Assembly: GCA_019310525.1 (NCBI GenBank)
Contig: JAFDEE010000010.1
Span: forward strand, 1-64,000
DNA length: 64,000 nucleotides
Reading direction: 5' to 3'
From: Deltaproteobacteria bacterium
Lineage (GTDB): Bacteria > Desulfobacterota > DSM-4660 > Desulfatiglandales > HGW-15
Shown here: in pieces, positions 37,015 to 46,510 of the stretch
Position numbering within the stretch: position 1 is the first letter of the stretch
Layout of the letters: each line of letters begins with the position of its first letter
Notes under the pieces: generated by a model
What the model was told of the DNA's origin: nothing
Seen by the model: only the letters and a program-made list of their open reading frames with translations
Database searches by the model: none
Position numbers and translations under genes: made by a program

Positions 37015-39972
37015 TTACGAAGGCCCAAAGTCAGAAACATAGGAGTTAAAGAGGATAAACTCCACGTTGAGCCGTTTCACAAGCTCTCCCACAGATGCCA
37101 TATCCCCTTTCTTTCCGGCCTCTTCAACCTCATAGGCCGCATCTTTTAAACGGTGAGCGGCCAGGTTCCCGGCTGCCCCTTTTATGGAATGGGCCAACCT
37201 GCTGATCCGGGCTGGATCATTCTCTTCATAAGCCTGATCCAGTTCCTTGAGTTGACGTGGGATGAGAGTGAGTCCATCTTTCAAAAGTTCTTTCATCAAC
37301 TCTTCATCTCCCCCGGCACGCTCCAATAATTCTTTCTGATTGAAAAGGTTTTCCTCGCCTTCCTTGGACTCGGGTTTGTCCTTCTCATTCGCTTCTTCCT
37401 CGGCAGCGGGCGAAAGATGATTGCTGATCGCTTTGTATAGTTCGTTGGGATTCACCGGTTTACTGACATAATCATTCATTCCTGCCTCAAGGCATCGTTC
37501 ACGGTCTCCCTTCATGGCATGTGCGGTCATGGCAATGATCGGTACCTGGTGGTTGATCACCCTCGATGAGGGGTCACGGATCACGGTAGTCGCTTCAATT
37601 CCATCCATTTCAGGCATCTGGATATCCATCAAGACGATATCGTAAGGGATCAGCTCAAGTGCCCTTACCGCCTCTTTACCGTTTGCGACGGCATCAGCCT
37701 TGAATCCGAATTTTTCCAAAAGGCGAAGCGCCAGTTTCTGGTTGACGATATTGTCCTCCGCAATGAGAATACGCACCCGCCTTTTCCTTGTCTCCTTGAT
37801 TGTATGTCGTGTGATCAATTCAGCGGTTTCAAGCCTGGTCCGTTCTCTTCCACTCATAACCATAACTATACAATCAAAGAGTTGACTGCGCCGGATGGGT
37901 TTGGTCAGGTATCCGTTGAAACCGATCTTTTTCATCTCAGATGCGTCTCCCCTCATTCCCCGTGATGAAAGCATGATCATGAGTGTATCCTTCAATGCCG
38001 GATCCGACTTGATCTTTCTGCCCAGTTCCCGTCCGTCCATCCTGGGCATCTGCCAATCGGTGATCACGAGGTCATAGGGCGCCTTGTACTTAGAAGCCGC
38101 AGCCATCATTGTCAGGGCCATCTCCCCGCTCCATGCTGCGTCACAGACGAATCCCCAGGCCTCCAGATAGCCCTGCATGATTTTCAAGTTGGTCTTGTTA
38201 TCGTCCACGATCAGGATACGCTTTTGCAGTAAATCTTCAGGAGGATTGAAGACCTTTTCCTGGACATCGGTCTGTTTCTCAAAAACGGCAGTGAACCAGA
38301 AGGTGGATCCTTTCCCCTCCTCGCTCTCAACTCCGATCTCACCGTTCATAAGCTCGGTCAGTTTCTTGGAGATGGCCAGGCCCAGACCCGTTCCTCCGTA
38401 TTTCCTTGTAGCAGAGGCATCGACCTGGTAAAAGGACTGAAAAAGTCTCTCAGCATTTTCTTTGCTGATCCCGATCCCTGTGTCTTTGACCAGAAATTTT
38501 AATTTGACGGTACGTTCGGTTTCTTCCTCAAGCATTACCTTGAGTACGATTTCGCCTTCTTCCGTAAACTTCACCGCATTGCTGGTCAGGTTGATAATGA
38601 TCTGCCGCAGTCTTCCAGGATCCCCCCTCAACAGAGAAAAAATCTCAGGATCAATCTCGTAGACAAACTCAAGCCCCTTTTCCTGTGCGGCCATAGCCGG
38701 CAGGGTGACGATTTCGTCCAACGATGACCTGAGATCAAAGTCGAGGATTTCAAGATCCAGTTTTCCCGCTTCGATCTTCGAAAAATCCAGGATATCATTG
38801 ATTATTCCAAGAAGAGCATCAGCACTCCTTCGAATGATTTCCAGGTACTCTTTCTGTTCATCATTCAGTGGAGTGTCAAGCATCAGACCGGACATACCCA
38901 TAATAGCGTTCATGGGCGTGCGGATTTCATGGCTCATATTGGCAAGAAATTCACCTTTGGCCTTATTTGCCGCTTCCGCTGTTTCAGCCAATTCGCTGGC
39001 CCTCTTAATCGCCTCTTCGAGCTGTTTGTTGGTCCTGGCAAGTTCGGCCGTTCTTTCTGCAACCCTTCTTTCCAGTTCCTCATGGGTCATTTTGAGCTTC
39101 TTCTCAGTTTCTTTCCGCTCTGTTATATCACGATAGATACCGTAATGACCGACCACCTCGTCACCGATCATAATGGGGGCCGCAATGATGGCCACATGAA
39201 TCAAACTTCCGTCCTTGCGTTTTCTCAAACTCTCAAATGAGATGGTATTCCCGTTTCTCTTTACTCTCTCAGTTGCATTGCAGGCCTCTTCCATGAATTC
39301 ATCCGATGCCAGCAGATCATCTATATGGTGGCCGACGGCCTCCTTTTCCGTGTATCCGAATAGTTCCGTAAAACCTCTGTTGATCCGAACCAACTTGTGA
39401 TCGGCATTGCTCATAGCGATGCCCAAGGGTACGCTTTCAAAAAGATGATCCATGTATGATCTTTGGATTTCCAGGGCTTCTTCAGCACGCTTCCGCTTGG
39501 AAATATCCCGGTAAATGGCATAAACCGCCACCTGCTGGCCCTTTACGATGATGGGCAGGGCAAGGCAGGATACATGGATAGGTGTGCCGTCCTTATGAAA
39601 GCGAACAGCTTCAAAGGACAGGCTTTCACCCTCTCCCACCTTCTTTGTCACTGACAGGGCTTCATGATGAAATTTGTCCGGCGCGATCAGGTCATCGACC
39701 ATTCGCCCTATCGCTTCTTCTGAGCTGTACCCGAACAGCCGCCCGAATTCCTCATTGATCCTCAAAATCACCCCGCTGTTATCGGACATGACGATCGCTT
39801 CAGGAGCGCTGTCAAAAAGTTGCTCAAGCAGGACAGCTTTCTCTTTCAAATCCTTTTCTAAAAGCTTGTACCTTTCGAGATCCTTTTCAAGGGAATCAAT
39901 CCTATCCTGAAACCTCTTCAATTCATGGACCAGTTCTTCCCTCGTTTTACTCTCGCCCATTTCAGTGTTCAT
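37015..39972 (-). CDS. PAS-containing hybrid sensor histidine kinase with two receivers and HPt
   Basis: A 985-residue soluble kinase with no membrane helix. The order is: N-terminal coiled coil (1-45), PAS/PAC (about 46-165), PAS/PAC (about 168-290), coiled coil, HisKA with the accepting His in [17 protein letters not shown] near 355, and an ATPase domain with [12 protein letters not shown] near 530. These are followed by receiver 1 ([12 protein letters not shown] near 650), receiver 2 ([12 protein letters not shown] near 785) and a C-terminal HPt with [14 protein letters not shown] near 935. It is a complete phosphorelay in one chain. The two PAS domains are near-duplicates. The output regulator is not encoded next to it. 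Cytoplasmic sensing is inferred. Confidence 0.92.
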   Translation of the reverse strand: MNTEMGESKTREELVHELKRFQDRIDSLEKDLERYKLLEKDLKEKAVLLEQLFDSAPEAIVMSDNSGVILRINEEFGRLFGYSSEEAIGRMVDDLIAPDKFHHEALSVTKKVGEGESLSFEAVRFHKDGTPIHVSCLALPIIVKGQQVAVYAIYRDISKRKRAEEALEIQRSYMDHLFESVPLGIAMSNADHKLVRINRGFTELFGYTEKEAVGHHIDDLLASDEFMEEACNATERVKRNGNTISFESLRKRKDGSLIHVAIIAAPIMIGDEVVGHYGIYRDITERKETEKKLKMTHEELERRVAERTAELARTNKQLEEAIKRASELAETAEAANKAKGEFLANMSHEIRTPMNAIMGMSGLMLDTPLNDEQKEYLEIIRRSADALLGIINDILDFSKIEAGKLDLEILDFDLRSSLDEIVTLPAMAAQEKGLEFVYEIDPEIFSLLRGDPGRLRQIIINLTSNAVKFTEEGEIVLKVMLEEETERTVKLKFLVKDTGIGISKENAERLFQSFYQVDASATRKYGGTGLGLAISKKLTELMNGEIGVESEEGKGSTFWFTAVFEKQTDVQEKVFNPPEDLLQKRILIVDDNKTNLKIMQGYLEAWGFVCDAAWSGEMALTMMAAASKYKAPYDLVITDWQMPRMDGRELGRKIKSDPALKDTLMIMLSSRGMRGDASEMKKIGFNGYLTKPIRRSQLFDCIVMVMSGRERTRLETAELITRHTIKETRKRRVRILIAEDNIVNQKLALRLLEKFGFKADAVANGKEAVRALELIPYDIVLMDIQMPEMDGIEATTVIRDPSSRVINHQVPIIAMTAHAMKGDRERCLEAGMNDYVSKPVNPNELYKAISNHLSPAAEEEANEKDKPESKEGEENLFNQKELLERAGGDEELMKELLKDGLTLIPRQLKELDQAYEENDPARISRLAHSIKGAAGNLAAHRLKDAAYEVEEAGKKGDMASVGELVKRLNVEFILFNSYVSDFGPS

Positions 39973-40330
39973 CGTAGTCTCTCTCTGATGGTTTGAAGGT
40001 GTCTCTGTTGTAAGGCAAAAGACTAAAGGACTTGGGTACTTAGTTTTCCTGAATGAATCCTGGAATGGAGGGAAATATTCATGTCTGTTTTCTTTATATC
40101 ATGTTTTTTGGTTTGAATGCTACCCGAATTATAAGGGAGAAAACCACAGGCCTTCGGAAAAATGAAATGATCGAGATGGGATTTTAAGCAGGCCTCAACA
40201 GGAATAATTTGAATCAGCAAGAGATTGGGAAATAAAAAAGGCCCTGTCTTATTCTCGGATAAGATAGGGCCTTCATAAACTTTAAGGCACAAATAAGTTG
40301 AAACTAGAAAACCAGTAAGTGATCCTCTCT
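39973..40330. other. Intergenic region with F0 operon terminator
   Basis: No gene was seen in 358 bp. The right part contains the terminator at 40238-40273. The left part is the presumed upstream region of the hybrid kinase gene, which reads leftward from 39972; GAGAGA lies before its ATG, but no clear promoter. Confidence 0.5.
40238..40273 (-). terminator. Rho-independent terminator of the F0 operon
   Basis: AAGGCCCTGTCTTAT at 40238-40252 pairs with 40259-40273 through 15 base pairs with one G-U, around a 6-base loop. On the minus strand the stem is followed by TTTTTTATT. It lies 58 bp after the stop of the b subunit gene and shows that the operon ends without F1 genes. Confidence 0.88.
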
Positions 40331-40933
40331 CTATTTCAACTGGCCGGGCGTCGCCTGGAGATCAAGGATAAACTGGTTGAACAGGTTCTCGTTGTCTTTT
40401 TCCGTGATACTTTTGGTCAGTTTTTCTTCAACAAGGTTAATGGCGATATCCACGAGTTCATTGGAAAGAGATTTCCGGGCATTTTCAATCTTGTTTTTTG
40501 CATAGTTATGGGCTTCTTCGATCATCTTTTCGGCCAATTCACGACCTTCCTTGATGATCCTTTCCTTCTCCCGCTCGGCCATTTTAAGGATGTTGTTCTG
40601 TATCTCTTCGAGGTACTTGTCCACTTCCTTCATCTTTTCCGCTTCTGCATCCCGTAAGGCCTGGATCTGTTCCTTCTGCCGTTGAATACTTTCAAATTCC
40701 TCAGCAATCTTGTCCCTGACCCCTCGCAAATAATTTATCAAGGGTGTTTTCCCATATTTAAGAAAAAGAAAGACAAGAATGCCGAAATTGACGAAAAGCA
40801 TCACGTTGTCATAGATTTTCCGGGCCGTGGACCTGCCTTCTGCAGCATAAGCGTCTGGAACAAAGAGGGAATAAAGCACCACCCCGACCAGAAAAATAAG
40901 GGCCAGAATGTATTTCCTGGAAATAGGTTTCAA
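40331..40933 (-). CDS. atpF: F0 ATP synthase subunit b
   Basis: A 200-residue stator subunit. It starts with a hydrophobic signal-like segment (residues 8-30, ending DAYAAEG), then the membrane anchor FVNFGILVFLFLKYG near residue 48-62. A long charged helix typical of the peripheral stalk covers residues 70-190. The N-terminal signal-like part is a known trait in this lineage. It overlaps the b' gene by 4 bp. It is the last gene of the F0 operon; the delta, alpha, gamma, beta and epsilon genes do not follow. Confidence 0.9.
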   Translation of the reverse strand: MKPISRKYILALIFLVGVVLYSLFVPDAYAAEGRSTARKIYDNVMLFVNFGILVFLFLKYGKTPLINYLRGVRDKIAEEFESIQRQKEQIQALRDAEAEKMKEVDKYLEEIQNNILKMAEREKERIIKEGRELAEKMIEEAHNYAKNKIENARKSLSNELVDIAINLVEEKLTKSITEKDNENLFNQFILDLQATPGQLK

Positions 40934-41361
40934 CCTGCACTCCTCCTGCCCATAACTTTAATCATGATCTCCTCGGCCAGTGATGCCGCCTCATTCGACA
41001 AGAGGGGTTGCATTTCCTTGACTTCCCTCTCGGCCTCACTGTCAGCCTTGGCCCTAATAGAGGTCACCTTTTCCTGGGATTCTCTCAGGTATTCATCGAC
41101 CTTGCCAAAGGCCTGGCTTCGGATCTCTTCCCGCTTGAGGAGAGCCTCCTTTCGGGCATTTGCCTGGACTGAGACGAATTCTTTTTTCAGGCGTTCCGTC
41201 TCCTGTTCAAGCTCAAGGATCTCCCCCTGAATCTTTTCGACATATTCCTTTCGATCATCGATCAGTCTCATGATCGGTTGAATCATGATCCGATTCAGTA
41301 TGAACACCAGGATCAAGAAATGGATCACCTGGACAATAAGGGTAGTGTTGATGCTTATCAT
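40930..41361 (-). CDS. atpF': F0 ATP synthase subunit b'
   Basis: A 143-residue second stalk subunit. The membrane helix is at residues 5-25 (QVIHFLILVFILNRIM, with PIM after it), followed by a long coiled coil rich in Glu, Lys and Arg. The presence of separate b and b' subunits is typical of phototrophs and many Desulfobacterota. It lies 26 bp after the c subunit gene and overlaps b by 4 bp. It should form a heterodimeric stalk with b. Confidence 0.9.
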   Translation of the reverse strand: MISINTTLIVQVIHFLILVFILNRIMIQPIMRLIDDRKEYVEKIQGEILELEQETERLKKEFVSVQANARKEALLKREEIRSQAFGKVDEYLRESQEKVTSIRAKADSEAEREVKEMQPLLSNEAASLAEEIMIKVMGRRSAG

Positions 41362-41387
41362 GATTTTCCGTAGTGTTTATAGCCGGT

Positions 41388-41648
<261 letters not shown>

Positions 41649-41675
41649 TTATAGAGATATAAAGATTTTTTAAAA

Positions 41676-42647
41676 TTAGATCATCACGATGAGTAACAAT
41701 GCAACGATGAGAGAATAAATACCGGTGGACTCGGCAACGGCCATACCCACCAACATGGTTCTACTCAGCACACCCGTCAGAGGGGGATTTCTGGCGATCC
41801 ACTTGACCGCCAGGGAAGCGGTGATTCCCTCACCGATACCCGGACCAATGCCTCCAAAACCCATGCAGACACCGGCACCGAGTAAGGCCATGGAACTCGT
41901 CAGTGAATGGTTTTCCTTGAAACCGTAAAACAAAAGCATAAGGCTGATGAGAAATCCGTAAATAGCAGTCGATTGTGCGACCCCGAGCCCTACGAGCATG
42001 GTCCGGTTTGTAGCGGAGATCGTCTCATGATTGCGGGCAACCCCGCGAACTGCCTCCATAGCGGTGATACCGTTTCCGATTCCGGGACCTATGGCAGAGA
42101 GCCCGGTCGATAGTCCCGCCCCAAACACAGCGGCCCACCCTGGATAAAGAGGAATGGAACTCAAATCGAGGAACAGCAGTAAAAAAGCGATCACCATTCC
42201 GAAAATAGCGGGCGTCTGGCAGACGGCCGAACCGACGAGCATGGTAGTAAGAATCTTGTTGCTGCTGGCGGGCTGGCGCACGATCCCGAAACATGCGGTT
42301 CCCGCTGGCAGGCCGGCTCCTACTCCGGATCCGATGGCCGACAATCCCATAGCCAAACCGGCACCGATGGACGCCCATGCGACCAGCATATTCGTTGAAC
42401 CGGGTTTCATGAAAAGCAGAAGGATGGATACCACAAGGGCGAATATGGCCGCGGACTCTGCAATGGCCTGTCCAACGAGCATGTTTTTAATGACGTCACC
42501 CGACTTTTCGGGCCGAAAGGAGAGCGCTTCGTTGGCCTTTCCCGCCGCATAACCTTCGCCAAGGGCCGCCCCTATGGCCCCGAATCCTATGGCCAATCCT
42601 GCTCCAAGGTAAAGAGATGCCCGTATGTATGTAATCGATTCCAGCAT
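41676..42647 (-). CDS. Fused four-hairpin c-type subunit (c4 proteolipid)
   Basis: Start placed at ATG 42647, five bases past the atpB stop, giving 323 residues; an 11-codon extension to 42680 overlaps atpB. Positions here count from 42680. Four tandem c-like hairpins repeat every 80-81 residues. The helix-1 position is E42, A122, N203, E284 and the helix-2 position is E75, Q155, Q236, E317. The MLVG motif before each helix-2 site is kept in all four. So hairpins 1 and 4 keep both carboxylates and 2 and 3 have lost both. Linkers between hairpins are short and partly polar. It would enter the rotor ring with the 82-residue c subunit. Known fused c subunits are mostly V/A-type or two-hairpin. 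Confidence 0.9.
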   Translation of the reverse strand: MLESITYIRASLYLGAGLAIGFGAIGAALGEGYAAGKANEALSFRPEKSGDVIKNMLVGQAIAESAAIFALVVSILLLFMKPGSTNMLVAWASIGAGLAMGLSAIGSGVGAGLPAGTACFGIVRQPASSNKILTTMLVGSAVCQTPAIFGMVIAFLLLFLDLSSIPLYPGWAAVFGAGLSTGLSAIGPGIGNGITAMEAVRGVARNHETISATNRTMLVGLGVAQSTAIYGFLISLMLLFYGFKENHSLTSSMALLGAGVCMGFGGIGPGIGEGITASLAVKWIARNPPLTGVLSRTMLVGMAVAESTGIYSLIVALLLIVMI

Positions 42648-42651
42648 TTGC

Positions 42652-43326
42652 CTACTTGACCTGTAGTGATATGTAAACAAGGGTTAGCATGGTGAACACA
42701 AAGGCCTGAATACTGCCGACAAAAAGACCGAAAAATAAAACGAGAACCGGTGGGAGTACCAACTGGTATACCAGGCTGGAGACCACCAGAATAATAATCG
42801 ATCCGCCCATGATGTTTCCATAAAGACGGAAAGATATGGAAACCACCTTCGCGAGTTCGCCTATCACGTTCAAAGGGGCCATGAAGAATATGGGTTGAAA
42901 ATACTCCTTGGAATACTCCTTGAATCCCTTGACCTTGATGCCTGAGTAATGGGCGATAAAGAATCCGAGTATCCCCAGCCCCAGCGGTGTATTGAGGTCC
43001 TTGGTGGGTTCGCTCAATTTAGGGATGATTCCCAGCCAATTGCAGAGCAGGAGGAACATGAAAAGAGTGCAGATCATCGGGAAAAATTTCTTGGCCAGCT
43101 TTTCCCCAAGCGCGTCCTTTGACAAGTCATAAAATGCGTTGATAAGCATTTCAGCAACGACCTGGAAAGGATTGGGAAGAAAATCCGCCTTTCTTGCGGC
43201 AAGGAAACCGAAAAGGATCAAAGCACCCATCACGATCCAGGTCATGATGATGGTTTGGATATTGAAGACCAGATTCAGTCCGAATAACTTGTAGGCGAGT
43301 TGTGGGAGGTGAGTTATTTCGTCCAT
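42652..43326 (-). CDS. atpB: F0 ATP synthase subunit a
   Basis: A 224-residue membrane protein with about five or six helices. The essential Arg is in VVSISFRLYGNIMGG near residue 169, and CNWLGIIPKL near 95 is the usual conserved segment. The last helix contains GSIQAFVFTMLTLVYIS. It forms the ion half-channels against the c ring. It precedes the fused c gene by four bases and follows the AtpI-like gene by 11 bp. The length is slightly short but normal for this group. Confidence 0.93.
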   Translation of the reverse strand: MDEITHLPQLAYKLFGLNLVFNIQTIIMTWIVMGALILFGFLAARKADFLPNPFQVVAEMLINAFYDLSKDALGEKLAKKFFPMICTLFMFLLLCNWLGIIPKLSEPTKDLNTPLGLGILGFFIAHYSGIKVKGFKEYSKEYFQPIFFMAPLNVIGELAKVVSISFRLYGNIMGGSIIILVVSSLVYQLVLPPVLVLFFGLFVGSIQAFVFTMLTLVYISLQVK

Positions 43327-43337
43327 ATGATACCACC

Positions 43338-43733
43338 CTAATGAGAGCGATTTTCCGGTTTGGGTTTCATGAATACGTAATCGAATAAAGTGACCATTTG
43401 GATTCCAAAGATACCGACCACGGTCGTGACAAAACTGAATGACGGCGATTTGATCGCCAAGACAAGGGGAACCGCCAGAATCGCATATCTCCCCAATATG
43501 GATGTCAACCCAATCAGACTTGCCTGTGCACGGGACCTTCCGATAGTCAAAGGAATGGTTTGTCCGATAAGCAGAAAGTTGACGACACTGAACAGCGTAC
43601 CCAGGACAAGGCCCTTGGCGAGCGCTTTTTCATGGATGGCGAGGAAGAAAAAGGCGATTAATAGGGCCCCCAGCATGGCCCTGGAGCAAATCCTTTTCTG
43701 GACTTGTATGACTTCGCTATCTCTCTTCTTCAT
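43338..43733 (-). CDS. atpI: ATP synthase subunit I-like membrane protein
   Basis: A 131-residue protein with four hydrophobic helices (about residues 18-36, 42-60, 68-92 and 98-121) and a charged C-terminus. It fits the ATP_synt_I group, which assists c-ring assembly or Mg2+ uptake. It overlaps the preceding AtpZ/AtpQ-like gene by 17 bp and sits just before atpB. A relation to AtpR of N-ATPases was considered, but the four-helix length fits AtpI better. Confidence 0.75.
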   Translation of the reverse strand: MKKRDSEVIQVQKRICSRAMLGALLIAFFFLAIHEKALAKGLVLGTLFSVVNFLLIGQTIPLTIGRSRAQASLIGLTSILGRYAILAVPLVLAIKSPSFSFVTTVVGIFGIQMVTLFDYVFMKPKPENRSH

Positions 43734-43944
43734 CCTGAGATTCGTCTTTTTCTTCTTCGGCGATTTCCATAATCTGCCGGAAGGCCGTGTACCCGCCCCC
43801 TACAATTCCCAGCAAAATGAAAATCGTGATGAAGAGCCCTTTGGTCTCAAGCCATTTATCGAGATAATAACCGATCGCAAAGCAAAAGAGTATTGACCCG
43901 GCCATGGTCAGACCCAGCTGCATGACCAGGTTCAGATCCTCCAA
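43717..43944 (-). CDS. AtpZ/AtpQ-like small membrane protein
   Basis: A 75-residue protein with two helices, about residues 9-29 and 36-56, and an acidic tail (EEEKDESQDEEER). The motif FAIGYYLDKWLETKG between the helices is the hallmark of AtpZ/AtpI-related accessory proteins. The annotated start is a TTG; an ATG lies seven codons later, and GGAGG is too far from it to decide. It heads the operon atpZ-I-B-c4-E-F'-F. The real start may even lie further upstream, since the frame continues with KKNRKW. Confidence 0.75.
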   Translation of the reverse strand: MEDLNLVMQLGLTMAGSILFCFAIGYYLDKWLETKGLFITIFILLGIVGGGYTAFRQIMEIAEEEKDESQDEEER

Positions 43945-44184
43945 CCACTTCCTGTTCTTCTTAAAATCGAAAAATATTGTATTCTCTCAATATTTTCAGT
44001 AAGTTGGGCTCACCCTGAAAGGCTTTCCCAAAGTTGTGGGCTCATCTATAATTCAATACTGAGAATCTGTCAAGGCCAAAAATGGCCGCTTCCCTTGCCT
44101 ATCGGGAGGTTCTAGGCCGTATCCCCATAAATGGAAACAATGGCTCGGATTGAATTCAAAACAGTTGGTTCCTTTCGAACCACC

Positions 44185-44754
44185 TTATTGTCTCTTGTAC
44201 CTTCCCATGAGTTCACCCTGGGCCAGGATGTGTCCTTCCACGGCCTTCATCAACTCCCCTTTTGACAGGCCCGGCCCCATCTCCATCGGGGTATCCAACG
44301 CGAAGATCTTGAAATAGTAACGATGGGTTCCACCTGGAGGGCAAGGGCCGCCATAGCCATACCGCCGGAAATCGTTGATTCCGTGCTTTGCGCCGTTTTC
44401 AAGGACCTCTGTATCAGGTATCCCTTCCGGGAGTTTTTGAAGATCCGGGGGCAAACCATAAAGAACCCAGTGGACCCAGGTTCCCATGGGAGCGTCCGGA
44501 TCATCGCAGATCAGGGCAAGGCTTTTGGTTCCTTCAGGAACGCCGGACCATGCCAGGGGTGGAGAAATATCCTTTCCGTCACAGGTGTACTGCCTCGGAA
44601 TCATTCCGCCCTCTTTAAAGGCACTGCTTGTAATTTCTATTTTCATGCCCTTTCCTCCTTTTTTTTCCGATGGATTTCCCTCCCGTGGAGTTCCCGCAAA
44701 AAAAATCAATATCGCCAGGCAAACTCCCAATAAACCTAAGCTCTTACATTTCAT
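44185..44754 (-). CDS. YbhB/YbcL (PEBP)-family protein with signal peptide
   Basis: A 189-residue protein. Residues 1-21 look like a signal peptide (GLLGVCLAILIFFAG). The PEBP domain follows from residue 37, with DGKDISPPLAW near 60, DDPDAPMGTWVHWVLYG near 88-104 and GPCPPGGTHRYYF near 137. The family binds small anionic ligands; its bacterial role is unclear. A perfect GGAGG lies eight bases before an internal ATG at 44646, so a second, cytoplasmic form beginning MKIEITSSAFKEGG may be made from the same gene. The first start has its own GGAG. Confidence 0.85.
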   Translation of the reverse strand: MKCKSLGLLGVCLAILIFFAGTPREGNPSEKKGGKGMKIEITSSAFKEGGMIPRQYTCDGKDISPPLAWSGVPEGTKSLALICDDPDAPMGTWVHWVLYGLPPDLQKLPEGIPDTEVLENGAKHGINDFRRYGYGGPCPPGGTHRYYFKIFALDTPMEMGPGLSKGELMKAVEGHILAQGELMGRYKRQ

Positions 44755-45025
44755 GACCCTCTCCTATCGGATGCGGTTCCCTATAAAATCTGTGATGAAT
44801 TTCCCATTTTAAGATTTATAATCCTATTTCTCTTACACTTCAAATTATCCTTCACCGAAAAGGACGCAGGGTTGAAAAGGCTGTTCCGTTACTCTGTCCC
44901 GCCTTTCTTCGCCGGGGTTTTTCAATTTACAGGCAAGCGCTTTTCCGCTAATGTCAGAAACAGTATGGAAACAAGCTCACCTACTGGATTTCCTCGTCTT
45001 TTTCCTTAAAAAGGAGGTCTTCACC

Positions 45026-45295
45026 ATGGCCACCCATCCGAAAGGCATAAAGTCCGTGAAAGGAAAAATCGTCTCTGTAAAGGGGGAGTGTAGCGCAGGG
45101 CACAGGGCCGGGGATATCCTGGAAATAAGTTGCTGGGATACGGGCGGTCTTTGCGGTTTTTTCTACCATGATATCTTTCCGACCCTGAACGTAATGCAGT
45201 TCGGCGGCCGCTATCCCTGGGGACCTGCCGACGAAATGGTTCTTGAATGTCCCGACCGCAAGAATCTGGTCACCCTCAAAATCTGGAAGGAATAA
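45026..45295 (+). CDS. TIGR04076-type small protein
   Basis: An 89-residue protein from ATG 45026, preceded by AAAAAGGAGG. The upstream in-frame extension to 44951 has no ribosome binding site. Three cysteines are seen, in GECSAGH near 22, ISCWDTG near 36 and GGLCGFFYH near 43, with FPTLNVMQFGG following. The Cys pattern resembles that of the TIGR04076 family of unknown function. The neighbours are an unrelated PEBP gene (divergent) and a cyclic-nucleotide-domain gene (downstream). Confidence 0.65.
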   Translation: MATHPKGIKSVKGKIVSVKGECSAGHRAGDILEISCWDTGGLCGFFYHDIFPTLNVMQFGGRYPWGPADEMVLECPDRKNLVTLKIWKE

Positions 45296-45356
45296 TTGGA
45301 TCAACCGGGTGCGTAAGGCGCTTGAAGTACAAGAGGTACGTTTGCGCGCCTTGCGG

Positions 45357-45401
45357 CCTTGCACCTTCGGCAAACTTGGCAATTGCATAATCTGGATTCA
45401 A
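45357..45401. repeat. 45-bp intergenic repeat, copy 2
   Basis: Begins CCTTGCACCTTCGGCAAA and matches 2528-2572 at about 35 of 45 positions. It lies between the TIGR04076-type gene and the start of the cyclic-nucleotide-domain gene. Confidence 0.5.
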
Positions 45402-45431
45402 CTCCGATTGCACGAATCTGGAGGAATTCCG

Positions 45432-45965
45432 ATGAGAGTCGCAGATTACCTCAAGGAAGACGAGAAAATCATTGAAAAACTGAGAGAGCTTCCTCCTCTC
45501 AAACCATTTGCCGACCAGGACCTGCGGGGGATCCTTGAGTTGAGCACAATCATGAAATACCCGCCCGGGTCCATGATCATCGAGGAAGGGCAATACGACA
45601 ATCGCATCTATTTCCTGATTTCCGGAAAGGTCGGTATCCAGAAGCAAGGCAAGACCATCGCATTCCTTCAGCGGAAGGGAGACATGTTCGGCGAGATGGG
45701 AATCATCGACGGTTCACCCCGATCGGCATCCATCCTTGCCGTGGATGAAACCGCCTGCCTGGTGGTGGACATTTCTTACATGGACAGGCTGGACGGCCTG
45801 GACAGGATAATTTTCAGGGGCATCCTATATCGCGTATTTGCAGAGATTCTTGCCAGCCGCTTGAGAATGGCGGATGCCGAACTAGCGCGAACCAAACAGG
45901 AGAACACGAAACTCCGCGCTGAGCTAGAGGCACTGGCGGGTCGATCCCGCGACAGCAAGCCGTGA
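45432..45965 (+). CDS. Cyclic nucleotide-binding-domain protein without HTH
   Basis: A 177-residue protein from ATG 45432 (GGAGG nine bases upstream). The CNB domain covers about residues 20-135: MIIEEGQYDNRIYFLISGKV near 49 and the ligand cassette FGEMGIIDGSPRSASI near 87-102, which has the Glu and Arg expected for a phosphate-binding cassette. The last 35 residues form a coiled coil (LARTKQENTKLRAELEAL). It has no helix-turn-helix, so it is not a CRP-type regulator; it may act as a sensor subunit. It converges on moaC. Confidence 0.8.
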   Translation: MRVADYLKEDEKIIEKLRELPPLKPFADQDLRGILELSTIMKYPPGSMIIEEGQYDNRIYFLISGKVGIQKQGKTIAFLQRKGDMFGEMGIIDGSPRSASILAVDETACLVVDISYMDRLDGLDRIIFRGILYRVFAEILASRLRMADAELARTKQENTKLRAELEALAGRSRDSKP

Positions 45966-45987
45966 CAAGGTAAGGGGGAGGAAGCCT

Positions 45988-46425
45988 TCACCTGGTTTCT
46001 TTCTCTTTTTTCAACACACAGATCTCTTCAATTTTGGTGTGGGGATACTGGCCCTGGTCGTCCTTTTCAAGATACTTGACCATGTCCCACAGGGTATTCA
46101 GGGCCACCGATACCCCGACAAGGGCCTCCATTTCCACACCGGTCCTTGCCTGGGCCTTCACCACACATTTTACCTCTACACGCTCCTCGGAAACCTGGAA
46201 CTCAAAATCGACCGTATCCAAGGGAATCTGGTGGCAATGGGGCACGAGGATGTGGGTCTGTTTCGCGGCGTTCATCCCGGCCACCTCAGCCACCTGGAGT
46301 GGATCACCCTTTTTGATCTCACCTTTCCGGATCTTTTGGATCGTATCCCTTGACAACAGGATTCTTCCAGCAGCCTCCGCCCTGCGGCGTATCACCGGCT
46401 TTTCCGTGACATCAACCATTCCCAT
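45988..46425 (-). CDS. moaC: Cyclic pyranopterin monophosphate synthase MoaC
   Basis: A 145-residue enzyme of molybdenum cofactor synthesis that makes cPMP with MoaA. Family motifs are VDVTEKPVIRRRAEA near residue 4, AAKQTHILVPHCHQI near 53-67 with the conserved His residues, and GVEMEALVGVSVALNTLWDM near 96-115. The length is a little short of E. coli (161). It lies 86 bp downstream of the MoaE-like gene. AGAGGGG precedes the ATG. Confidence 0.94.
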   Translation of the reverse strand: MGMVDVTEKPVIRRRAEAAGRILLSRDTIQKIRKGEIKKGDPLQVAEVAGMNAAKQTHILVPHCHQIPLDTVDFEFQVSEERVEVKCVVKAQARTGVEMEALVGVSVALNTLWDMVKYLEKDDQGQYPHTKIEEICVLKKEKETR

Positions 46426-46510
46426 GGCAAAACCCCTCTTAACTCCGAAGTATGATTATCGAATGCCCTGAAACCAACCCGACACAATGCCTTTAAAAGG
46501 CACCAAGGAT

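Noticed and set aside
40023-40292. 89-codon minus-strand ORF
   Set aside because: It runs through the F0 terminator and has no recognisable features.
41676-42647. Fused c gene as an assembly collapse or expansion of tandem c genes
   Set aside because: The four hairpins differ strongly in sequence, have distinct linkers, and keep one open frame of more than 320 codons, so a simple repeat artefact is unlikely.
43338-43944. AtpQ/AtpR of an N-type Na+ ATPase operon
   Set aside because: The first two proteins look more like AtpZ and four-helix AtpI, and atpD and atpC do not precede them as in N-ATPase operons.
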